The translations under genes and the position numbers were made by a program. The notes under the pieces were generated by a model that saw only the letters and a program-made list of their open reading frames with translations, was not told the DNA's origin and searched no databases. Below, piece after piece: positions 12,202-24,200 of a stretch of 64,000 bases of DNA (positions within the stretch are counted from its first letter, which is position 1; each line of letters begins with the position of its first letter). Source of the DNA: Hydractinia symbiolongicarpus (taxonomy: Eukaryota > Cnidaria > Hydrozoa > Anthoathecata > Hydractiniidae); contig NC_079875.1 of assembly GCF_029227915.1 (NCBI RefSeq), forward strand, positions 16,361,001 to 16,425,000, written 5' to 3'.

Positions 12202-15200
12202 CTTGAACATCTGATCCAAACAAACTTTGAACTCTAACTTCCGTAAGATTAACATTGTTGAATGGCTGCGTGTGAATGTTGGTTTCTTGTGATAACACAG
12301 CATTGTAGTCAACTTCACTTAGAGGTTTTACATGTGTGAACCGTCCGTCTGCCAATAACAGTTGAAAGTAACCGTTTCCCCTATTCATTGTTCCGTAAAC
12401 AGATTCGGAACTAGGTGAGTAGAAGCGGATATTTGTAATGAGAGCATCCATCGCTAAATAATGCACGTAGGTACATTCTAAAACATCCTGAACTTGAAAA
12501 AGTTTATTCAACAGATGCTGTTGTGCAGTAAAATAGAAAGCACGAGATCAAAGGCTTTCATCAAGTTTCACAGTATAAGATTTGTTTGTGTGTTGTTAAG
12601 TTACCATTCTATTAACAGTTGGAAATCATTTCGTTTCTATTTAAAGTGTGTTCAAATGAGCCTTAGAATTAAATAATCGTTCTTTAAAAAATAAATAATA
12701 AAATTTTCGCCGTTTTGTTAATTGATATAAGAAATACGCGGACCTCTTTATGTGAACCCTTAAATATAAAGCTGTTTATTTTCCAAGAAAAACAGGAAGG
12801 AGAATTGTTTCCATAACTTTATGTGCAAACATTTAAAGCAGCCACTTTACGTATGGCGTTTTTGCTTTTGTGGAAAGGGTAGTTATTGTTTTGACAATAT
12901 CACGAGAAACAATACCTCAACCATTTTCAATACGTTTTTTAATCTTTAATTTGGTACATCACTTCATATAGGTTGTTAAAAAAGCGAATAATCAAAAACT
13001 GGTTCATTAAAACTATTTTTTTAAGCTAACACTTTAAATTGTAATTTTTTTTTGCCCATAAAAAGTCTTTGTGTGTGATGATAGTGATTATAATTGTAAC
13101 ATGTGATATTTTTATGAGCAGAAATTGGCAACGAAAATATATAATTATTTGTCTCTTATCTGCCTTACATCAACAGCCAAAGAATTTACCTGTCCACGAG
13201 TTGCCACTGCTGTTGGAATAAAAGCAATTGTACTTGTTTCCTCTATAATGTCAAAAAAAGAATTAATTATTTAAACAATTTAGACACAATTTTACGAAAA
13301 TATTCTATAAAAGCGGAAGAGATTTTGCTCAAAAACTGACTATAAGACTGCACCTTGAAGATTTCAATCCACTGGAACCCTTTTCAGAATTCTATGTATC
13401 ATAATGGTATGCAAATAATGACATCATTTGTAATTATTATTTTTTTGCCGGCGTTGGATCTTATTTTTAGTTGCTAAAGGTACCGTTATTGTCACTTATT
13501 TTCGTAGTAATCGAGGCAGGATACGCATGCGCCTGCTAACGCATGCTTAAATAGAACTTCCCACCCAATATTACTTGCAAGTCAATTCTATTCGTACGGG
13601 TTACACGATTCACAAAGAAGAAACCATGTCTAGTGGCGAACGTGTACCAAGAGGTCAGAAAAGACGGAGAGAAGACAGATCTGCTCAGAAAAGTCTTTCT
13701 CTTTCTAGTATTATAAATTATTTTGACAAAAACTTTGAAGATTTCCGAGCAAAGTTTGAAAAGGATAATCACAATAGCAAAGAAATCCAACAATACGTGA
13801 CCAGTAACGTATGGTTACTCGTCACATTCTGTTTCCGGTAACGATCAGTGACACGTCACTGGCCGTTTCAATGTCACAGTCGAACTCACATTTGTAGCTA
13901 AGCTGTCATAACAAGATATTTTTTTCTAAATATTTTTAAACCATGGTATGGATAAGGTGGAAATGATGCCAGAAATTAAACTAAGAAAACTGGCTAAGGA
14001 GGTTTGGTGGTGGGTGGCTTCATTTCCAAGATAATTATCTTTCGTTTTCCAGTCAAACTCCTATAAATTAAATTTTTTTTGGCAGGGCGCAAAAAAAAAT
14101 GTAAAACTTTTGAATTTTAAAGTGCAGTTTTGTAGAATATGGCGAGAGAGAATGAAAATTTAATAAGAAACATGGGTGTATAAATTACTTGCAGAAAAGT
14201 TATTAAGAGTTTAAAATTCTGTAATTCACCCTCTAAAGCAAAAATGACGAAAATGGTAAAAAAAAATTTAGCATCCTAAGGTTGCGCTTTTGTTACTTTT
14301 AGATGCTTTATATGCAAATGAACATTTCTTACTAAAGAAGTTGTAGTTGGTAAGGCTTATTTAAAATGTTTCGTGCAGTTATAGATCATGTACGCCACGA
14401 TCCTGGCGCAAAATTCCAAAGCCCCAGCTTTAATGCCGAAAGGTGGAAAATTGTGCTATATAATAAGAAGGTCGTTGCGCTAGTGTGTAGATGGTATTGC
14501 CTCGGCTGATGGGTCAAATGACTATGTGAGGTTGTTGGTAGTGTAAAACTACGGCAGAGGCATAGATTATGTGGTTACATTTCAATCGAAAACATTTCGT
14601 TTTTCTGAAGAAAGGTGAAATCATTACGTAATGATTGCGTCCAAATGTGGGAATAAATAGTACGGCTGTGTGTCTTGGTGATATAAGAGGTAGGAGATGT
14701 TGTTATGCACAAGTGCCTATGTTCTTGATGCTCCAAGGTGGAAAATTGTGCTATACAATAAGAGGATCGTAGTGTTAGTGTGTAGCAAAAGAGCTTCGGT
14801 GGATGGGTAAATGATTGTGTAAAGTTGTTTGTATTGCGAAAGGACGGCAGAGGACGGTTCATAGGAGAGGGCAAACGACTAGATGTGGGGTCAACTTAAT
14901 ATGGTTCATGCGATATGTGTGGCAGGGAGTGAGTGTTATCCTTGTGACTGTGGCATTGTGACTCGAATATACGACAGATTAGGTGTAAGAACCAAGGACC
15001 GTAAAAAGTGACACCCATCACTCACCACCAACCCCTCACCACCCAGCCCTCACCACCCAGCACTCACCACTCACCACCCGCCACTCACCACCCACCTGTC
15101 ACTACCCACCACCCAACACTCACCACCCGATACGCCCGCCTCTCCATACGCCCGCCTTCCGATACGACCGCCTCCCAGATGGAAGTTAGTAATGAAGTAG

Positions 15201-18200
15201 GGACGGTTTTGACGAATTTTTGCACAAATAGTGCATCAGTTGGGTGGAAAAATTGAGTGGAGACATTTAGATGGCTTTAAACGAAGTTTGTCAAAGATTT
15301 CGCTTTACAGTGTAGTCATAAGAAAATTATGAGAAGTTGAACGTAACTGAGAAACTTGTGAAAGCTTTATGTGAAATATGAAAAGGTAGAAAAATGCGTT
15401 ACATAAGACACTGGCAGTATTAGTGACTGGATGAAACTAGTCTGAACTAGAATGATTATTTGAGGTTGTTGGCAGTGCAAAGCAACGCTGAAGGCATAGT
15501 TTACGTGGCTATACTTCAAATGAACACATTTGTTGTTTTCAGGAGAACAGTTAAATTGATATGTGGAATATGGAAAGATGCAAAATTGCGTTATATAAGA
15601 GGGTCGTAGTAAAATGTAGTGCAGGTACTAGTTTTAGCTATCGTGCAAAATTACTATTTAAGCTTGTTGGTAGTGCAAAAAACGTTGGGGGCATGGTTAA
15701 CATGAGTATTCTTTAAATGAAAACATTTGCTGTTTTTGGCAAAAGAGTGCAATTTATACTAAATGATTGTGTGGATGTATTGGGAATAGATTCCATTGAT
15801 GCAAAAAACTGTCAATGCTTCGGCTAAATTGATATCAAATAGAACTGAATACAAAGACTCTTTGTGTGGGATAATTTGCGTAAAGAACTCGTAGTTGAAT
15901 ACTTGACTGAAGCGTTAAACAGTTGTCGTTTATTACTAGCAATAGCATAGCCAAAAATGGTTGAAAAGTGTGAATTTATTTGACAAACTTGATAGCGTAG
16001 CGTACTTAACAACATGTGGTAGCACTGTTCATTTTTTTGTTTGTGGTTGGTAGCAGAACGTACAAGATAACATCTCAGTTAAAGCAACACGTGCCGCCTG
16101 TCACCATGTAGATATACGTCGTCTCGCACCTAATCCAGGATCGGTCTGGCGGGAAACTGTCACGATGGTCCACGCGAAGGAAAAGAAGTGAACCCAACGA
16201 CAATTTTACCAACTTTATTTTAAATTTTCAGCCTATAGTATGTATGACAAAGGTATCTCACTCACTTGTCGCCTCCAGGGTTGCATATAAAAATAGTTTC
16301 ACCAAGTGGAGTTATTGTTTTGAGTACAGATCTCATGTCAAGGTTGTAATCATCCCAACCTGATGCCATAAACAAGAAAGTAAAGGTAAAGTCAAGAATT
16401 TTAAAAAAGATTAAGTAATAAAAATGAAACAAAAAATGTGGATCACAATACTTAGCTTTAAATCCTCTTATTAATATTTATTTTACTAATAGCCTTATTC
16501 TGTCTGTCTGTCCGCAAGAAAAACACCGTGCTATGGAAACACAGAATGCGATATTTTAAGGACGGGCGAACAGCACAAAGTGACAGTAAAACTATCTGTA
16601 TATATATTTGGTACCCATAATTTCATTGATTTTAACGTTTACCTCATTTTACATTAATGCTCTAACTTTTGCATCTATTTTATTTTAAATTTTCTTGGAA
16701 GCACAGTAGAACATGGCAGATAAAGCCAGTCAATATACCAAAAATTTTAAAACTTTTTGAGGTTATTCAGTTCCTTGTAAGCTTGTAAAGTGCTATCCTG
16801 GTGACGTACCTTTCTAGAGCTTCTTGTTATACTAATAGCCAGACAGAATAAAAAATAAAAAATCTAGAGAAATTTTAAGCAAAGAATGGTCTTAAATTGC
16901 TACGCAAAAAAAGATAAAAGTAAGCTGTAATTAGTAATACCTTCCAGTATCTTCATTATAGTTGGCTCCACATCATACCATGACGGACATTTTGTTGTTA
17001 ATCGTCTATTCTTATGGATTCGGAATATCTCGGTTGCGTTTGCCATTACGCAAAACAAAGAATCTTTGTTATTAAACTGAACAAAATGTTTGTCTCTTGT
17101 ATAATAGAACTGTCTGCCGTTTGATACGTGTGCTATGTAACTGTACTTTTTGTCCTTTATAACTTCATAGGTCAGAAGTTTTCTGCCAGAGTTTGCATCA
17201 ACTATGTAACTGTCACTGGTGTATTTGAATTTAGTTTGACACTTAGTGTGTGCTTCGACTTGGTAATCGCCATCTCGTACATCCCAACAGCGTCCGTTGT
17301 TCACATTCTTGATGCGGAACTGCTTGAATTTATCTAAAAAATGATTTATTACTTTTAAAACATAAAAACTTAGAAATATATACATACATGAGATAAAGTC
17401 AATGAAACAATGTTTCCAGGTACTAGGCATATTAGAAAGTTATACTAGGTGTTTTCGAATCCAATTATGCAATCAATGGGTGATCGGTAATTGAATTGTG
17501 TTAAATTTGTCTTGGGTAGCTTGAGGTGTTTGTCCCATATATTTAGAAAACTGTTCCATAAGAAATCTTTTCGAAAATTTCATTCGAATAAAACTGTGAA
17601 AAACAAAACAAACTGAAAATGTTTTTCGTTGTGCATTTAAGATTTGGTGTTATGTAATAAAAGCACATGTAATTACGTTACAAAGAACAACAAATAATTG
17701 GAATTATATGGCACCATCGCAAAATGAACGATAAATGAGGTTAGTAGTTCGAATAAAGTTTGATTAGTCTTTGTACAGTTAAATTTTTCTACTTAAGACA
17801 CAAGCAAGGAAAGCTAGCTTTACTTACAGCTTTTTCTAATTTTTAATAAGTGCGGATTAGCTAGATAAATGAATTGAAATTTTTGACGATTTTCTTTTGA
17901 CTTTTCTGATACGAATAAACAGTATGATAAAAAAATCATCTTTAACCATTAGACGTATTGACGTGAACTTTTCTATGACAGATTCGTCCGAAACCTACTT
18001 GTTCTTTCTTTGTATCAATTTTACACTTTATTTAACCTGAACAAAACCTTGGCTGTCGTTTAGGAAAGAAATAGTCCTCGTAAAATTTTAAACTGCAACA
18101 TTAAGGCCGAGGTAATGCAATCCAACATTTCATCCAGCACGCTTCTCCCAAGTTGGATAAAATGTTGGATGAAAAACTTTATGTTAGATGAAGTAGGATT

Positions 18201-21200
18201 ATAGGTTTGTGGGTACTTCTTTCATCCAACATTTGAACGTTTGAAAGTTTGACCGTTCATTCAACACAACAAGAAATGTATGCTGGATGAAATGTTGGAC
18301 TGGTTTACCTCGGCCTTAATGTTGCAGTTTAAAATTTTACGAGGACGATTTCTTTCCCAACCGACAGCCAAACGCTCTGGAAAAACAATGTTGTCCTTCG
18401 ACCTTATGATCTGTTTGATTCATCGAAGCTTTGTTTGATTAATCAAATATGAAGGCGCATCGCTAAAATTCTCTAACGTAACATTGCTAAGTTAACCTTT
18501 ATCTACTTTGTACGAAAATGTTTTTTTAAGGTTTTTTAATACGCGCCTGTTCGGAATCAATGTATCATAACTGAGCCTGTTTTTTTTCATTCTCGTTCTC
18601 CGATTTTGCTTGATTTTTTGTTAATAAAAAAGAACAGAAAAACTCTGACAATAGAAAAGTTCTTTTGATTATAGAAACTTGTTAGATAATTTATGCTGTG
18701 ATACGCCCGTATTTGCTGTTTATACGCCCGAAAAACGAATGCATATTGTAAATGTTTTTTCCAGGGCTAGTGTTGTGCCAGCACGCACGTTTGGCTCCAT
18801 CGGCAAAAATATTCAATTTTATGCCGCTGTTTATAGCATTTTTCAATGGGTCAATCAGATATTTACTAGCTAACAAGCTTTGGGGGTATTTTGTCTCTAT
18901 CTGGAGAGGAATTTATGTTTAACTTAGTAAAAAGCTTTTTGATTGTGTTGTCATCTACCTCTTCAAAGTTAAAAAAATTTCTATTTTCGTTGCAGGCTTT
19001 AATTTTGATAATACTCATATGACTCTCGTATGTTTTAATTATGTCATTAATTAGTTTCTCTTTGTCTAAAGAATTTCGATAATCAATTGATATTGGCTTG
19101 GTTCTACTACTTTTTTCTACAAAATTTACATATATTGATCTTCTATCGCGCTTATTTCTTCCTTAAAACAATAATTAAATCATACCTAATTGGTTCCTTT
19201 CATATACTCGAAATGCCCATTTGAATTCCTCCATTTCAGCTCGTTTAACTACCGAATTGCATTCGCGATAGGGACAGTAAGTGACAAGACCATGAATGTA
19301 GTAATCCATATCTTTTCGAGTGGTTTTCAGCTCTTCCGCATCAGTTTTCCATCGCAAGTTAAGTTCGCAATGGTTCATAGCAGGATCAACGTATTGAAAC
19401 TAAACATAAGGATATAAAGTCAGTAATTTTTCTTCAAGGACAAAAAAATAATTCAAAATCCAAGTATTATAAACTGCTAAAGTCTCTTTATTAATAGCCT
19501 TATTTTATCTTTGTGTTCAAATGGTAGCATAAATTATTGTGATCTTTCCGCAATTTTTGCTAGACGACTCAAAACATGTTTACGTACGTAATAACAAATG
19601 TCACATATATTTTAAACCTTGTAATTATGTATTTATATTTTGATTTGCCAGCGATGGCCCGCAGAGTACAACCAGTCTAGTCTCTTTAATAATAGCCGAA
19701 TCATATTTTCTCGCAAACGCAAGAGGATATATAAGTGTTTTAAAATTTGGCGGACGTCAGTAAAGTCTTTTAAAATGCAAAAAAAAATTATTTAGAAATT
19801 TGCACTGCAAAATCCACTTAGGCAGAAGTACATTGGAATAAGAACAAAGAGAACTGATGTCAGCAGTGCATTTCCAAAAACAAATTGACGAAATTCAGTT
19901 AATCCTTAGTCCTTATTGTGTAGAGCTCGACGACACACTGATGAAGAGAATGTATAAGATCATGTGATTTTGATGAATGGTTGGTGAGATATAAGGGTTT
20001 AAAAATGTTTCTGGCGTTAGCAAAGACCCGCGAAAAGACACAAAAAAATCATTGACGTCACCACCTTGTTTCCAAGCTATTTGGCTTTAAAGTTTTAGGT
20101 GCACTGTAATGGCTCCATTAATTTAATGTACATTCCTATGACCTTAATATTATTTTAACGTTGAAATTTGTAAAAATTACAGAACAATTTTATAACTGAG
20201 CCTGTTTTTTTTCATTCTCGTTCTCCGATTTTGCTTGATTTTTTGTTAATAAAAAAGAACAGAAAAACTCTGACAATAGAAAAGTTCTTTTGATTATAGA
20301 AACTTGTTAGATAATTTATGCTGTGATACGCCCGTATTTGCTGTTTATACGCCCGAAAAACGAATGCATATTGTAAATGTTTTTTCCAGGGCTAGTGTTG
20401 TGCCAGCACGCACGTTTGGCTCCATCGGCAAAAATATTCAATTTTATGCCGCTGTTTATAGCATTTTTCAATGGGTCAATCAGATATTTACTAGCTAACA
20501 AGCTTTGGGGGTATTTTGTCTCTATCTGGAGAGGAATTTATGTTTAACTTAGTAAAAAGCTTTTTGATTGTGTTGTCATCTACCTCTTCAAAGTTAAAAA
20601 AATTTCTATTTTCGTTGCAGGCTTTAATTTTGATAATACTCATATGACTCTCGTATGTTTTAATTATGTCATTAATTAGTTTCTCTTTGTCTAAAGAATT
20701 TCGATAATCAATTGATATTGGCTTGGTTCTACTACTTTTTTCTACAAAATTTACATATATTGATCTTCTATCGCGCTTATTTCTTCCTTAAAACAATAAT
20801 TAAATCATACCTAATTGGTTCCTTTCATATACTCGAAATGCCCATTTGAATTCCTCCATTTCAGCTCGTTTAACTACCGAATTGCATTCGCGATAGGGAC
20901 AGTAAGTGACAAGACCATGAATGTAGTAATCCATATCTTTTCGAGTGGTTTTCAGCTCTTCCGCATCAGTTTTCCATCGCAAGTTAAGTTCGCAATGGTT
21001 CATAGCAGGATCAACGTATTGAAACTAAACATAAGGATATAAAGTCAGTAATTTTTCTTCAAGGACAAAAAAATAATTCAAAATCCAAGTATTATAAACT
21101 GCTAAAGTCTCTTTATTAATAGCCTTATTTTATCTTTGTGTTCAAATGGTAGCATAAATTATTGTGATCTTTCCGCAATTTTTGCTAGACGACTCAAAAC

Positions 21201-24200
21201 ATGTTTACGTACGTAATAACAAATGTCACATATATTTTAAACCTTGTAATTATGTATTTATATTTTGATTTGCCAGCGATGGCCCGCAGAGTACAACCAG
21301 TCTAGTCTCTTTAATAATAGCCGAATCATATTTTCTCGCAAACGCAAGAGGATATATAAGTGTTTTAAAATTTGGCGGACGTCAGTAAAGTCTTTTAAAA
21401 TGCAAAAAAAAATTATTTAGAAATTTGCACTGCAAAATCCACTTAGGCAGAAGTACATTGGAATAAGAACAAAGAGAACTGATGTCAGCAGTGCATTTCC
21501 AAAAACAAATTGACGAAATTCAGTTAATCCTTAGTCCTTATTGTGTAGAGCTCGACGACACACTGATGAAGAGAATGTATAAGATCATGTGATTTTGATG
21601 AATGGTTGGTGAGATATAAGGGTTTAAAAATGTTTCTGGCGTTAGCAAAGACCCGCGAAAAGACACAAAATTATGTTTTAAAAATTTGTATACCTGTTGC
21701 CTTCATCGTATAGGTCTTGAAACGCTGATCAAGAAAATGTATAGGATCATGTACTTTTGACAAACGGCTACGGAGATATGGTGGTTTAAATGATTTTTGT
21801 TGACGTCATCAACCCGTCCATTCTGAAACGGATTCTAGGATCCAATTTTGGGAAACGTCCCCAAATTGGTCCTAGGTGGTCCCTAGTTACCCACGCGGTG
21901 AAAAATCATTGACGTCACCACCTCGTTTCCAAGCTATTTGGCTTTAAAGTTTTAGGTGCACTGTAATGGCTTCATTAATTTAATGTACATTCCTATGACC
22001 TTAATATTATTTTAACGTTGAAATTTGTAAAAATTACAGAACAATTTTATGGGTTATGTTTTAAAGACTTTGTCAAAGAAAATAGTGAAGAATATAATCC
22101 ACTTTGCAAAAGTCACAGACAGACAACGGGCGTATTATTATATAGACTAGTCGATAAGGTCCGCGGCGTAATCCATTTAGGCAGAAAGACAATGGAAAAA
22201 TAAGTTGTTTTAGATTTTTTGCTGATGTCAGCAATGCAAATACACACTAAAAACTGCTGATGAAGAAAATGTATATAATCGTGTGGTTTTGATGAGCGAT
22301 TAATGAAATACAAGGGTTTAAAAATTTTGCTGACGTCAGCAATGGCCCGTAAAACCCCCCCCCAAAATTTTTAAGAAACATAGTGCATGGTAATGGCTTC
22401 ATCAATTTAATATAAGATACTAGTCGATAAAGCCAATGGAAAAATCCACTGAGGCAGGATAAAAATTTTGATGACGTCAGTAACCTATCCATTAATTTTG
22501 TTTTCACGTTGCATCTATTGTGTAGAGATTAAAGCGCTGATCAAGAAAATGTATATGATCATGTACTTTTGATATGAGCGGTTAATGAGATATAAGGAAG
22601 GGTTTAAAAACTTTGCTGACGTCAGCAATTGCCCCATCAAGACCGAAAATTTGTATACCTGCTGCCTTCATGGTTTGGAAAAATTACCCAAATTGGTCCT
22701 AGGTGGTCCCTGTTATTTTCATCGCGTCGTAACGTCAGAAATTTAACATTTGAGACATAATTTTGTCGGCGAATTCAAAGAAAATTTCGGCGACATCAAA
22801 GGAAAATGAAGATATCCACTATGGCCGTCACATACACTTCGCATTATTATATAAGACTGGTCAATAAAGCCCGTGGAGAAATCCTTTTAAGCAGAACGAC
22901 AATAAAAAAATAGGTTGTTTTAGATTTTTTTAGACAAAAAAACCGACGAAATTTAGTTTATTCGTTGCCTGTAATGTGTAGAGGTTGAAACGCTGATCAA
23001 AATAATGTATAGGATCATATATTTTCGACAAAAACCTAAGGATATATAAGGCTTTAAAAATTTTGCTGACGTCAGCAATGACCCCATCCAAACCGAAATT
23101 TTTTTTAAAAAAAGTTTGTATACCTGTTGCCTTCACCGTATAGATCTTGAAACGCTGATGAAGATAATGTATAGGATTATGTACTTTTGACAAACGGTTG
23201 CAGAGATATCAAGGTTTAAAGGTTTTTTGATGACGTCATCAACCCGTCCATTCCGAAACGGATTTAGGGACCCAGGTTCGGGAAACTTACCCAAATTGAT
23301 CCCAGGTGGTCCCTAGTTACCCATGCAGTGAAAAAGCATTGACGTCACCACCTCGTTTCCAAGTTATTAGCCCTCAAAGTTTTAGGTGCACTGTAATGGC
23401 TTCATTAATTTAATATACTTTTCTTTGACGTTAATACTATATTTTAACGGTAAAGTAGAACAATTCTATAGGCGATGTTTTATAGAATTTGTTAAAGAAA
23501 ATTATGAAAAATATAATGGACTTTGCAAAAGTGACAGACAGACACACGGAATTGGCGTATAATTATATAGATTGACGTTAAAGTAGTATTATTGACGTCG
23601 CGCCGTAACGTGAGAAAATTTAACATATTAGACATGCATTTTTCGGCGACTTCAAAGAAATTTCGGCGACTTCACAAAAAAATAAACACATTCACTTTGA
23701 CCGTCACATACACTTCGTATTATTACATAAGATAGCCGTATTCTGCTTGCCTGCAAGAAAAACTTCGTGCTATGAAAACACGACGTTTGCGATATATAAA
23801 GAACGGGCACACCCGTAGATTTATCAACGGGCTACCGACTAGTCAATGGTTTAATAGCCGTTCTCAGTTTGTGTATTCAAAATGGTTCTCCACAGCTTTC
23901 TTTAGATCCAAGCAATTCATTATGCCAAGTTATCTTCCACAATCGTGTTCAAAAATTTTTATAATGACTGCCTAATTTCAAAAATAACATCCATGGGCAA
24001 TGACTTATGGCCTCATGTTACACTCACGCGCTTTAAAGTTAGGATCAGGTTATATGGTTAGATCCGAAACCTCAAACTGTGATAATTTTTTCTGACGTCA
24101 GCATGATCCATTTTCTCGATTTTCTGAACCTTCACAGGCAACCTGTGACTAGCGCATTTTCTCCTTACCCGCTCAACGTATCTGCCCAAGCATAACTTTC

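Larger units (their letters stand above)
18567..22049. repeat. Tandem segmental duplication, identical 1479-bp copies
   Basis: 18567-20045 and 20192-21670 read as identical over 1479 bp (offset 1625). Each is followed by a 146-bp segment (20046-20191 and 21903-22049) that differs at about two positions; in the second copy 232 bp (21671-21902) intervene. The parent unit was probably A + 232 bp + B and the first copy lost the middle part. The identical part carries an exon of gene E (19399-19186 and 21024-20811), a dead non-LTR fragment and Helitron-like pieces. It is either a very recent duplication or an assembly/haplotype artefact. Confidence 0.9.
20046..23600. repeat. Repeat cluster with TGACGTCA palindromes
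   Basis: A motif of about 110 bp (GCTGATCAAGAAAATGTATA, GATCATGT, TTTTGA, GATATAAGG-TTTAAA, TGACGTCA) recurs near 21715, 22255, 22530, 22990 and 23150, with diverged versions at 19935 and 21560. A second block (TTGACGTCACCACCT-GTTTCCAAG) recurs at 20052, 21909 and 23339. Minus-strand Helitron-like ends (ACTAGTCGATAA; GGGCGTATTATTATATAGA) lie near 22118-22160, 22408 and 23560, so at least part is a nest of such elements in minus orientation. Perfect TGACGTCA octamers start at 20053, 21801, 21910, 22331, 22472, 22617, 23067, 23231, 23340, and at 24093 just outside. Confidence 0.7.
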
